A stretch of 22,965 bases of DNA from Gammaproteobacteria bacterium. GTDB lineage: Bacteria > Pseudomonadota > Gammaproteobacteria > JAJDOJ01. Shown piece by piece: positions 7,357-13,550 of this stretch; positions within the stretch are counted from its first letter, which is position 1; each line of letters opens with the position of its first letter. The position numbers and the translations under genes are program-made. The DNA is taken from contig JALVEU010000316.1 in the NCBI GenBank assembly GCA_027030565.1, positions 1 through 22,965 of the forward strand, given 5' to 3'. Below the pieces are notes generated by a model. The model worked only from the letters and a program-made list of their open reading frames with translations, was not told where the DNA came from and did no database searches.

Positions 7357-8271
7357 ATGGAAGAGGGCGGAGGCAAGAAATGTCCGGACGCCATGCCCGG
7401 CTGGGTCATGACGTTCGCCGACCTCATGTCCCTGCTGTTGGCGTTCTTCGTGCTCCTGTTCTCTTTCTCAGAGCTGGACAAGCAGAAGTACAAGCGCATC
7501 GCCGGTTCCATGCGCGAAGCATTCGGCATCCAGCGCGTGGTGCGCGTCAAGGATCCGCCCAAGGGCGTGAACATCATCGCCCGCGAGTTCTCGCCGGGTC
7601 GCCCGGAACCCACGCTCATCAACACCGTGCGCCAGTTCACCCTGGACGACCTGAAGAAGAACCTGCGCATCGACGAGTACCTGGCCTGGCTGAAGAAACG
7701 CATGGAGCGGGACAAGGCGGTGCTCAAGGCCAAGCTGGCCAAGGAGCTGGGCGAGGGCAAGATCGAGATCGACACCGAGGACCGCAAGATCGTCCTGCGC
7801 ATCCGGGAACAGGGCGTGTTCGAGTCCGGCAAGGCCGAGATCATGCCCGACTACGAACCGGTGCTCGAGCGCATCAAAGAGGCGTTGGTGCAGACCGGCG
7901 CGGGCGATCTGGTCGTGGTCTCGGGGCATACCGACGACCGTCCCATCTCCACCGGGCGCTTCCGTTCCAACTGGGACCTTTCCGCCGCCCGCGCGGCCTC
8001 GGTGGTGCATCGGCTCACGGCCGACGGGGCACTGCCCCCCGATCACTTTCGGATCGAAGGCTATGCGGACACACGTCCCCGCGCGGACAACAGCACGCCT
8101 GAGGGCCGCGCCCAGAACCGCCGGGTGGAGATCGAGATCCTGTACGGGCGCGACGAGGAGATCGCGCGCGAGCTCCTGGCCTACGCCAAGATCATCACCC
8201 GGGAGGAACCCGAGGGCGACGGCTCCGACGCTTCGGAGCAGCAGGCCGCTCCGCGAAGCGGTGCGCCATGA
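7357..8271 (+). CDS. motB: Flagellar motor stator protein MotB/PomB
   Basis: A 304-residue stator subunit that anchors the motor to peptidoglycan and supplies the ion-binding aspartate. A short cytoplasmic N-terminus leads to PGWVMTFADLMSLLLAFFVL (14-33); Asp22 in the membrane helix is the expected ion-binding residue. A charged helical linker of about 65-130 (plug and stalk region) follows. The OmpA-like peptidoglycan-binding domain spans about 135-262, with VSGHTDD (188-194), NWDLSAARA (205-213) and NRRVEIEI (254-261). A 40-residue acidic, low-complexity tail ends the protein. GAGGAG precedes the ATG by about 9 bases. The gene begins 47 bases after motA and is cotranscribed with it. Confidence 0.95.
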   Translation: MEEGGGKKCPDAMPGWVMTFADLMSLLLAFFVLLFSFSELDKQKYKRIAGSMREAFGIQRVVRVKDPPKGVNIIAREFSPGRPEPTLINTVRQFTLDDLKKNLRIDEYLAWLKKRMERDKAVLKAKLAKELGEGKIEIDTEDRKIVLRIREQGVFESGKAEIMPDYEPVLERIKEALVQTGAGDLVVVSGHTDDRPISTGRFRSNWDLSAARAASVVHRLTADGALPPDHFRIEGYADTRPRADNSTPEGRAQNRRVEIEILYGRDEEIARELLAYAKIITREEPEGDGSDASEQQAAPRSGAP

Positions 8272-8301
8272 TCGAGACCCTACCGGACCTGGAGCATCCA
8301 T

Positions 8302-8889
8302 ATGGACCAACACGCAGCCGACCGCAGGAGTCACTATCGGATCAAGGACGAAGTGGTCTTCCAGTACCGCCGGATCCCCGAGACGAGCTGTGAGCGGCTC
8401 ATCGAGCGGCTCAGCGACGACCTGCCCAACGCCTTCTCCATCAAGGCCCGCTTCGAGGCGCTGAGCCAGCGCATGATACCCGTGCTCAAGCAGATCGAGG
8501 CGAGCGCCCCGGCCGTAGCGCGCTATCTCTGCCTGTTCGACCAGAAGCTCGAGTTGCTCGCCGAGAGCCTGATGAAGAACGAGCTGGGGAACACCCTGGA
8601 TGCGGACCCCGTGGAAGTGGACATCAGCGCCGGTGGTATCGCCTTCGGCACCGACGTACCCCTGGAGCCGGGCACCTTGCTCGAGTTGCGCCTGTTGCTC
8701 CTGCCCTCCCTGGTGGGCATCCAGGCCTACGGGCGGGTGGTGTACTGCAAACCCGACGGCGGGGCCGCCAGCCACCGCGTGGGCGTGTGTTACGAATGCA
8801 TTCTCGAGGAGGATCGGGACCTCATCGCGCGGCACGTGCTGCACCGCGACGCCGAGCGGCTCCGGCAACGGCGCTGCACCACCGACTGA
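8302..8889 (+). CDS. PilZ-domain protein with a long helical insert
   Basis: A 195-residue predicted c-di-GMP receptor. It has both halves of the PilZ ligand site: an RRxxxR motif at the very start (R8-R9-SHY-R13) and DISAGG (Asp107, Ser109, Gly112). In ordinary PilZ domains these lie about 20-30 residues apart; here about 94 residues separate them, and the intervening stretch (about 28-98) reads as amphipathic helices (ERLIERLSDD, FEALSQRMIPVLKQIEA, LFDQKLELLAESLMKNEL). The beta-barrel then continues to about 165 (LELRLLLLPSLVGIQAYGRVVY). It is not a YcgR/FlgZ layout, since there is no YcgR domain before the RxxxR motif. It starts 30 bases after motB with CTGGAG just upstream, so it is probably cotranscribed with the stator genes and may tie motor output to c-di-GMP. 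Confidence 0.85.
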   Translation: MDQHAADRRSHYRIKDEVVFQYRRIPETSCERLIERLSDDLPNAFSIKARFEALSQRMIPVLKQIEASAPAVARYLCLFDQKLELLAESLMKNELGNTLDADPVEVDISAGGIAFGTDVPLEPGTLLELRLLLLPSLVGIQAYGRVVYCKPDGGAASHRVGVCYECILEEDRDLIARHVLHRDAERLRQRRCTTD

Positions 8890-8943
8890 ATGGTCCTGCG
8901 CAGCCCCCGGGAGCCGGCTGGACGTGGGTGGCGGCAGCGGGCG

Positions 8944-8949
8944 TATACT
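8944..8949 (+). promoter_or_regulatory. Possible sigma70 -10 box before the SPOR-domain gene
   Basis: TATACT lies 36 bases upstream of the ATG at 8985 in the 95-base gap after the PilZ gene. A matching -35 is poor (TGGACG at 8919, spacer 19). No sigma28 or sigma54 signature is seen here, so this gene may have its own housekeeping promoter. Confidence 0.35.
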
Positions 8950-8984
8950 GGCCGGAACACGAGCGGGACGAGGTCTGTACTGCA

Positions 8985-9977
8985 ATGAGCCGTGATCGTG
9001 AACAGGGTCGCCCCAGTGGGGCTTCGCCACAGGGCGCATCGGGGCCGGATCGGGGGCCGCTGCCGGCCAATGCGAGCTCGGTACTGGGCCTGATCCGGGA
9101 CGATGGGCCTGCGGCGTTCGACTCCGTCCTCCAGGACGTGGCCGACCACAGCGGTGCCGCGGTGCCGCTGCAGGAGGTGGAGGCCGCCAGCGGCGGCCCA
9201 CCACGTCCCGCCGCACCCGAGACCTCGGGTACCGAGCCGGGCACCGACGCCACCGCGTCGGCCCGCGAGCCACGCAGGCTGAGGCTGCTCTGGGCGCTCA
9301 CCGTGGTGCTGATCGTCGGGGTCCTCTTGTACGGCCTTTGGACCGTGGACGCCCTGCGTCGCGTGCATGCCGATCTGCGCGCCCTGGCCGGGCGGGTGGA
9401 TACCGCGGAAAGTACCGCGTGGGAGACGCAGCTCAACAGCCTTCGTCAGCAACTCAAGGTGTTGGAGGCCAGACTGCAGGAGCAACAGCAACGTCTCGCG
9501 GCCCTGCGCGCGGCCCGTTCCGAGTCATGGTGGCCGCTGGCTGCGGACCTGGCGCAGTTGCAGGCCCGTGTCGCCGCCCTGGAGCCGAAGACGCCCGGCG
9601 GACCATCGGCCGGTGCCGGAGAACCCGCCGTGTCGTCTCCGGAGGGCACGACGCAGGGTGCACCACGACCTTCGGAGTCGGAAGGCCAGGCCGGGGACTC
9701 GCCTGGGAGTGCCGCGCCGACCGAGAACTGGGCGGTCAATCTCATCACGGTGGCGGGAAAGGCGCGTGCCGACGCCTACCGCGCCCGCTATGCGGCCCAC
9801 GGCCTGGACGTGCGCACGGACGTATTCGAAAAGGGCGGGCGCAGCTTGTACCGGCTCTATGTGGATGGTTACCCCGACCGTGCCACGGCGCTGCGCGAGG
9901 GTGCGCGACTCAAGGAAGCCTTGGGACTGGACGAGCTCTGGGTGACCCGAGTGACGGGAAGGCGCGAGCCGCGCTGA
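8985..9977 (+). CDS. Membrane-anchored coiled-coil protein with C-terminal SPOR domain
   Basis: A 330-residue protein. Residues 1-99 are a Pro/Ala/Gly-rich cytoplasmic part, 101-119 a single membrane helix (LLWALTVVLIVGVLLYGLW), 140-200 a coiled coil (QLNSLRQQLKVLEARLQEQQ), 201-245 a Pro/Ser/Gly linker, and 248-325 a SPOR-like fold (NWAVNLITVAGKARADAYRARYAAHGL ... SLYRLYVDGYPDRATALREG, quoted in parts). SPOR domains bind denuded glycan strands of peptidoglycan, mostly at the septum or new pole. The ATG at 8985 was chosen because of ACGAGG about 10 bases before it; longer in-frame starts run back through the PilZ gene. It sits between the stator genes and flgN and may belong to motor positioning or to cell division. 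The function is not established by sequence. Confidence 0.8.
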   Translation: MSRDREQGRPSGASPQGASGPDRGPLPANASSVLGLIRDDGPAAFDSVLQDVADHSGAAVPLQEVEAASGGPPRPAAPETSGTEPGTDATASAREPRRLRLLWALTVVLIVGVLLYGLWTVDALRRVHADLRALAGRVDTAESTAWETQLNSLRQQLKVLEARLQEQQQRLAALRAARSESWWPLAADLAQLQARVAALEPKTPGGPSAGAGEPAVSSPEGTTQGAPRPSESEGQAGDSPGSAAPTENWAVNLITVAGKARADAYRARYAAHGLDVRTDVFEKGGRSLYRLYVDGYPDRATALREGARLKEALGLDELWVTRVTGRREPR

Positions 9978-10014
9978 GTGCGATGGCAAGGGGCAGGTCG
10001 GTAGGGAGGCGGCT

Positions 10015-10491
10015 TCAGGCCTTGCCGATGTCGCGCCCACCGGGCTGCGGTCCCAGGCGGCCCGAGGGACGATAGAGGGGCCCCCCATCGGGCGTGCCGC
10101 GGAGGATCTCCAATGCCTGGCGGGTGCCCTGGCTCAGCCGCTCCACCAGGTAGCCGTTGAGGCGATTCTGGCGCTCGCAGGCGCGCAACGTATCGCATAC
10201 GCTGGTCCAGCGTGTCTCCAGGGTGGGCCCGTCGGTTCCGGCCTGCCGTGCCCAGAAGCTGCGTAGGCCGTCGCCATCCAGCGGCAGCCCCGTCGCCCGT
10301 ACGGCGCGCTCCAGTTCCTGTGTCAAATCGTTGACGGCGGCCAGGGCCTCGGCCTTGGCCGCCGTGGCCGCCTCGACCTGCTCCACGGCCCTGTCCTGCA
10401 GGGCGTCACCTTCGGCCCGCAGGGCGGTCTGCAGCGTGTGGACGGCTGCCTCCAAGCGCTCCAGCAGCCCGGGTGCCGTACTCGGCGGCAT
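10015..10491 (-). CDS. flgN: Flagellar export chaperone FlgN
   Basis: A 158-residue mostly helical protein, the cytoplasmic chaperone that escorts FlgK and FlgL to the flagellar export gate. Long helices run through about 5-65 (LLERLEAAVHTLQTALRAEG onward), with WTSVCDTLRACERQNRLNGYLVERL (split at about 90-120) and the family's C-terminal pattern ALEILRG...LYRPSGR (about 125-145). The ATG is 3 bases after the flgM stop and GGGAGAG within the flgM end serves as its ribosome-binding site, so translation is probably coupled. It is the last gene of flgA-flgM-flgN and runs tail to tail with the SPOR-domain gene, 37 bases apart. Confidence 0.9.
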   Translation of the reverse strand: MPPSTAPGLLERLEAAVHTLQTALRAEGDALQDRAVEQVEAATAAKAEALAAVNDLTQELERAVRATGLPLDGDGLRSFWARQAGTDGPTLETRWTSVCDTLRACERQNRLNGYLVERLSQGTRQALEILRGTPDGGPLYRPSGRLGPQPGGRDIGKA

Positions 10492-10494
10492 GGC

Positions 10495-10803
10495 TCAGCT
10501 CTCCCGGGGCATCATGCGCTCGAAGGCCATGAGCTTTCTGGCCACACGTTGCGGATCGATACGGTAACGCCCCTCGGCGAGGGCCGCGCGCACCTCTTCC
10601 ACCCGCTTCTCGTCCACGCCGCTGCTCTGTGCGGCACGTCGTTCGGCCGCCTGCATCTGCCGGGCGGTGTCGGTGAGCGTCACCCGGTCCACGGACTCGG
10701 GGGTGCTCTCCCCGCCGGTACCGGCTGCCTGACCGGTGCGTTCCCGGGCCGGTTTCACCTGAGGCGACGGTTGGTTGGAAAGGCCCTTGATCGTGTTGGT
10801 CAT
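10495..10803 (-). CDS. flgM: Anti-sigma28 factor FlgM
   Basis: A 102-residue protein that binds and blocks FliA (sigma28) until it is exported through the finished hook. The N-terminal half (MTNTIKGLSNQPSPQVKPAR and on) is disordered and rich in Ser/Thr/Gly/Glu. The C-terminal sigma28-binding part has VDRVTLTDTARQM (38-50) and VDEKRVEEVRAALAEGRYRI (63-82) followed by DPQRVARKLMAFE, typical of the family. The start ATG at 10803 uses GGGAG (10817-10813), 9 bases upstream. A stronger AAGGAGG lies further up but sits in front of an out-of-frame ATG and overlaps the promoter. It is expressed both by read-through from flgA and from its own sigma28 promoter. Confidence 0.93.
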   Translation of the reverse strand: MTNTIKGLSNQPSPQVKPARERTGQAAGTGGESTPESVDRVTLTDTARQMQAAERRAAQSSGVDEKRVEEVRAALAEGRYRIDPQRVARKLMAFERMMPRES

Positions 10804-10831
10804 CGGATCGTTCTCCCATGTGGCAACCTCC

Positions 10832-10858
10832 TTGTCGGCAGGCCGCCGAAAAACTTTA
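10832..10858 (-). promoter_or_regulatory. Sigma28 (FliA) promoter for flgM
   Basis: Read on the minus strand: TAAAGTTT (10858-10851), an 11-base spacer, then GCCGACAA (10839-10832). This is a perfect -35 and 7 of 8 in the -10. It allows FliA to drive its own inhibitor, as in Salmonella. The expected start near 10825 lies downstream of the AAGGAGG at 10833-10827, so that Shine-Dalgarno would be present only on the longer flgA-derived transcript. Confidence 0.9.
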
Positions 10859-10883
10859 GCAGTGCGCAGGAGGAGGCGGCGAG

Positions 10884-11630
10884 TCAGTCGACCCGGACGA
10901 AGCCCGCCGGGTCCACCGTGCCCTCGACCACCTTCCTGGACTTCACGTTGCGCACCCGGATGCGCTGCCCGGCGGCCCCGTCCATGAGGGCCCGGCCGGT
11001 CATGCGGACCATCAGCGCACCGCTGCCAGCCACCAGATCCACACGTTGACCGCGCTCGATTACGGGCACCGTTTCGAGCAGGGCGCTGGTGAGGGTGGCC
11101 CCAGCAGCGACCGGCCGCCGAAGGCGCCGCCCCACCGCCTGACCTGGATCGGTGAGCACGCCGGCCGGCGCGGCCGAGACGTCCTTGCGTGCCACCCGCA
11201 GATCGTGTTCGGTCAACACGGTGCCCCGGGCCAGGGCGCGCGCGGCGACCACCACCGGGCCGCGGTAGATCACCCGCGCCGAGACGTAAATGGTCCAGGG
11301 TTGGGGTGCGGTACACCGCACGCCCACGGTCAGGGCGTTGCCGCGCGTGGCTCGGGAGACGGAGAAGGCTTCCAAGGGCGCACTGCAGGCTTGGAGCCGC
11401 AGCCTGGGATCCAGTGCGCCCACGCGCACCTCGCGCTCGCCGTCCATGGCCGCTTCACTGGCCAGGACGTAGCTGCGCACCACCTGCTCGATGTCTGCCA
11501 GGCGCTGCGTCGCGGTGCGGGCGCTGGCGGCCCAACCCGCATTCCAGGCGCCCTGCAGGAGCAGGACGAGGGCGAGCAGGAGCGTGCCCCATCGGCGGAG
11601 GTCCGTATGCCGGGTCCCGATCTTGCTCAT
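10884..11630 (-). CDS. flgA: P-ring assembly chaperone FlgA
   Basis: A 248-residue periplasmic chaperone that helps FlgI assemble into the P ring. A basic start and a hydrophobic segment (about 14-33, WGTLLLALVLLLQGAWNAGW) ending at AAS-type residues form a Sec signal peptide. The mature part has an N-terminal FlgA domain (REVRVGALDPRLRLQACSAP) and a C-terminal SAF-like domain (YRGPVVVAARALARGTVLTE, then the V-x-RG-Q-RV-L pattern VIERGQRVDLVAGSGALMVR and GTVDPAGFVRV). The ATG at 11630 was chosen for its signal peptide and for GGGAG 10 bases upstream; the longer open frame has no family match. It is divergent from flgB, the standard arrangement, and has its own sigma54 promoter. Confidence 0.92.
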   Translation of the reverse strand: MSKIGTRHTDLRRWGTLLLALVLLLQGAWNAGWAASARTATQRLADIEQVVRSYVLASEAAMDGEREVRVGALDPRLRLQACSAPLEAFSVSRATRGNALTVGVRCTAPQPWTIYVSARVIYRGPVVVAARALARGTVLTEHDLRVARKDVSAAPAGVLTDPGQAVGRRLRRPVAAGATLTSALLETVPVIERGQRVDLVAGSGALMVRMTGRALMDGAAGQRIRVRNVKSRKVVEGTVDPAGFVRVD

Positions 11631-11686
11631 GATGTCTCGGCTCCCTCTGTCGCGAGCGTCAAGAAAACGTTTCCTGCCTCCAGGGA

Positions 11687-11702
11687 AGCAGCAACCGTGC
11701 CA
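11687..11702 (-). promoter_or_regulatory. Sigma54 (RpoN) promoter for flgA
   Basis: Read on the minus strand: TGGCACG-GTTG-CTGCT. The -24 half is a perfect TGGCACG, the -12 half is CTGC against the consensus TTGC, and the GG and GC pairs are exactly 10 bases apart, as RpoN requires. The expected start near 11676 gives a leader of about 46 bases before the flgA ATG. Confidence 0.85.
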
Positions 11703-11763
11703 TGACCGGAAGGTCCCGGGTCTCGTGGGGGCGGCAAGGTGGCAGGGCGGTCTGCCGGCCAGG

Positions 11764-11779
11764 TGGCAAATCCTTGCCA
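11764..11779. promoter_or_regulatory. Perfect palindrome TGGCAA-N4-TTGCCA, possible activator site
   Basis: TGGCAA (11764-11769) and TTGCCA (11774-11779) are exact reverse complements around ATCC. Each strand also resembles an RpoN promoter, but with GG and GC only 9 bases apart, which should not function. It lies about 100 bases upstream of the flgB promoter and about 60 upstream of the flgA promoter. Confidence 0.5.
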
Positions 11780-11876
11780 GTTCGGCGCTGTGGCCGTCTT
11801 CGAGATCTGCGTCAGGGACGCGCGGCAGGGTGCGTCCCACGCTCCAGGCCGCCGTTTTGGCGGCGGGCAGGTGTTT

Positions 11877-11892
11877 TGGCATCACCCTTGCA
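11877..11892 (+). promoter_or_regulatory. Sigma54 (RpoN) promoter for the flgB operon
   Basis: TGGCATC-ACCC-TTGCA: the GG (11878-11879) and GC (11890-11891) are exactly 10 bases apart, with a perfect TTGCA at -12. The expected start near 11903 lies about 29 bases before the flgB ATG, and the ribosome-binding site GGAG (11919-11922) is within the leader. Confidence 0.88.
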
Positions 11893-11931
11893 TGGGTGTG
11901 GGCGGAACGTCGGAGAACGGAGACGCTGACC

Positions 11932-12321
11932 ATGCCCATCAACCTCGATACCGCCCTGGGGGTGCATCCGCTGATGCTCCGGTTGCGGACCCGGCGCGCA
12001 GAGGTCCTGGCCGCCAACATCGCCAACGCGGACACACCGCACTACAAGGCGCGCGACGTGGATTTCAGGCAGGTGCTGAGCCAGGTGAACCCCGGGGTAC
12101 CCCTGGAGCGGACGAACCCGGCGCACATGACCGGTTCGCCAGGACCCGACGCCGTGCCGTTGGCCTATCGCATCCCCTTGCAGCCGGCACTGGATGGCAA
12201 CACCGTCGAGCCCCAGGTGGAGAAGGCGGCGTTCATGGACAACGCCCTGCGCTATCAGGCCTCCCTGCGATTCCTGGATGGCAAGGTCAAGTCGATCCTC
12301 AGCGCATTGAGAGGGGAATAG
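11932..12321 (+). CDS. flgB: Proximal rod protein FlgB
   Basis: A 129-residue rod subunit, exported without a cleaved signal and placed at the base of the rod on the MS ring side. The N-terminal rod motif is LRTRRAEVLAANIANADTPH (19-38), then YKARDVDF. The C-terminal helix DNALRYQASLRFLDGKVKSI (103-122) is the heptad segment that pairs with the N-terminal helix. The ATG at 11932 follows GGAG by 9 bases; earlier in-frame starts run back through the promoter. It is the first gene of the flgBCDEFGHIJKL operon. Confidence 0.95.
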   Translation: MPINLDTALGVHPLMLRLRTRRAEVLAANIANADTPHYKARDVDFRQVLSQVNPGVPLERTNPAHMTGSPGPDAVPLAYRIPLQPALDGNTVEPQVEKAAFMDNALRYQASLRFLDGKVKSILSALRGE

Positions 12322-12323
12322 TC

Positions 12324-12755
12324 ATGGCACTGGAGAAGATCTTCGGCATCGCGGGTTCGGCACTCAGCGCCCAGAGCCTGCGGCTCAACGCCACGGCCAG
12401 CAATCTGGCCAACGCGGACACCGTGGCGGGCGCTCCGGAGCAGGCCTACAAGGCGCGCCATCCCGTCTTCGCCACCATCGTCAGCCAGGCGATGCAGGGT
12501 GCAGGACGGAGCGGCGCTGGGCCGTCGGCGGGGGTGGCGGTGCTGGGCGTGGTGGAGGATCAGGCGCCCCCCCGTGCGGAGTATCGACCGGGCCATCCCT
12601 TGGCCGACGAGAACGGCAATGTCTATGTCTCCAACGTCAACCTGATGGAGGAGATGGCCGATCTGATCTCGGCCTCACGCTCCTATCAGACCAACGTCGA
12701 GGTGATGAACACCTCGAAGCAGTTGCTGCTCAAGACCCTGGAGTTGGGCAAGTGA
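12324..12755 (+). CDS. flgC: Proximal rod protein FlgC
   Basis: A 143-residue rod subunit. The N-terminal helix and signature are FGIAGSALSAQSLRLNATAS (7-26), then NLANADT. The C-terminal signature is VNLMEEMADLISASRSYQTN followed by VEVMNTSKQLLLKTLELGK. A small Gly/Ala-rich core loop (about 55-75, MQGAGRSGAGPSAGVAVLG) separates the halves. The ATG is 2 bases after the flgB stop and its ribosome-binding site GAGGGG lies within the end of flgB, so the two are translationally coupled. Confidence 0.95.
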   Translation: MALEKIFGIAGSALSAQSLRLNATASNLANADTVAGAPEQAYKARHPVFATIVSQAMQGAGRSGAGPSAGVAVLGVVEDQAPPRAEYRPGHPLADENGNVYVSNVNLMEEMADLISASRSYQTNVEVMNTSKQLLLKTLELGK

Positions 12756-12778
12756 GCCCCGGGTGGAGGTAGATCACC

Positions 12779-13471
12779 ATGCAGGTCAATGACGATTCGT
12801 TGCAGGCGCGTCTGGACGCGTTGGGCCTGACCCGCAAGCCGGACCCCGAGGCCAAGAAACGCGACGAGCTGGGCCAGGCGGACTTCCTCAAGCTCATGAC
12901 CGCCCAGCTCGAGAATCAGGACCCGCTCAAGCCGCTGGAGAACAAGGAGTTCCTGGGCCAGCTCGCCCAGTTCAGCGTGGTCCAGGGTCTGGCCGAGTTG
13001 CAGGGTTCCTTCTCCTCCCTGGCCACCTCACTGCAGTCCAACCAGGCATTGCAGGCCTCGGCGCTGGTGGGCAAGTCGGTACTGGTGGAGAGCCCGTTCG
13101 GTGTCCTCGGCGCGAGTGAGGGATTGTCCGGGGCCGTGGAGCTGCCCGAACAGGTGGCGGACCTGCGGCTGCGGATCTCGGACGTGTCCGGACAGGTGGT
13201 GCGCGAGCTGCCGTTGGACGGGCAGGGGCCGGGAATGGTGGATTTCAAGTGGGACGGGTTCTCCGACGCGGGCGAGCCCCTGCCGCCCGGCTACTACCAC
13301 GTGGTGGCCGAGGGCACGCTCGACGGCGAGACCCAGAGCTTCACCACCTACGCCGTGGGCCGTGTGGACAGCGTGGTCCTCGGGGGTGAGCAGGGCGGCA
13401 TGATGCTGAATCTCGAGGGGCTCGGGCAGTACGCGCTCGACGAGGTCGCCGAGATCCGTGCCCCCGCATGA
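12779..13471 (+). CDS. flgD: Hook-capping protein FlgD
   Basis: A 230-residue scaffold that caps the growing hook and guides FlgE polymerisation; it is shed afterwards. The N-terminal FlgD region is GQADFLKLMTAQLENQDPLK (31-50), then PLENKEFLGQLAQFS. The C-terminal half has tudor and FnIII-like domains, with VDFKWDGFSDAGEPLPPGYY near 155-175 and GEQGGMMLNLEGLGQYALDE near 204-223. GGAGG precedes the ATG by about 10 bases. It starts 23 bases after flgC. Confidence 0.95.
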   Translation: MQVNDDSLQARLDALGLTRKPDPEAKKRDELGQADFLKLMTAQLENQDPLKPLENKEFLGQLAQFSVVQGLAELQGSFSSLATSLQSNQALQASALVGKSVLVESPFGVLGASEGLSGAVELPEQVADLRLRISDVSGQVVRELPLDGQGPGMVDFKWDGFSDAGEPLPPGYYHVVAEGTLDGETQSFTTYAVGRVDSVVLGGEQGGMMLNLEGLGQYALDEVAEIRAPA

Positions 13472-13550
13472 CGGAAACGGAGGGCGGTCCGCCGGCATGG
13501 GGCGGTCGGCCCAGGGACAGGCAACAGACTGATCACGCAAGGAGGGCAAC

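Larger units (their letters stand above)
11631..11931. other. Divergent flgA-flgB regulatory region (301 bp)
   Basis: No gene. It holds a sigma54-type promoter facing each way (11687-11702 on minus, 11877-11892 on plus). Between them lie a perfect 6-4-6 palindrome TGGCAAATCCTTGCCA (11764-11779) and a hairpin-like repeat GCCGCC-GTTTT-GGCGGC (11848-11864). Sigma54 promoters need an enhancer-binding activator (FleQ/FlrA/FlrC types in this group of bacteria), so the palindromes between the two promoters are candidates for shared activator sites. Confidence 0.65.

Noticed and set aside
7468..9273. 601-codon open frame opposite motB, the PilZ gene and the SPOR gene
   Set aside because: It spans three real plus-strand genes and their gaps, which argues for a stop-poor shadow frame.
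9978..10014. Possible bidirectional terminator between the SPOR gene and flgN
   Set aside because: The 37-base gap has no stable hairpin and no T-run on either strand.
10406..10819. Minus-strand 137-codon frame starting at an ATG with an ideal AAGGAGG
   Set aside because: Not annotated as a gene because its codons overlap flgM and flgN and the product is Arg/Gly-rich; kept as a possible decoy start in the findings.
13472..13550. Possible promoter or terminator between flgD and flgE
   Set aside because: Only a short GGCGG/CCGCC repeat; no sigma54, sigma28 or sigma70 motif and no T-run.
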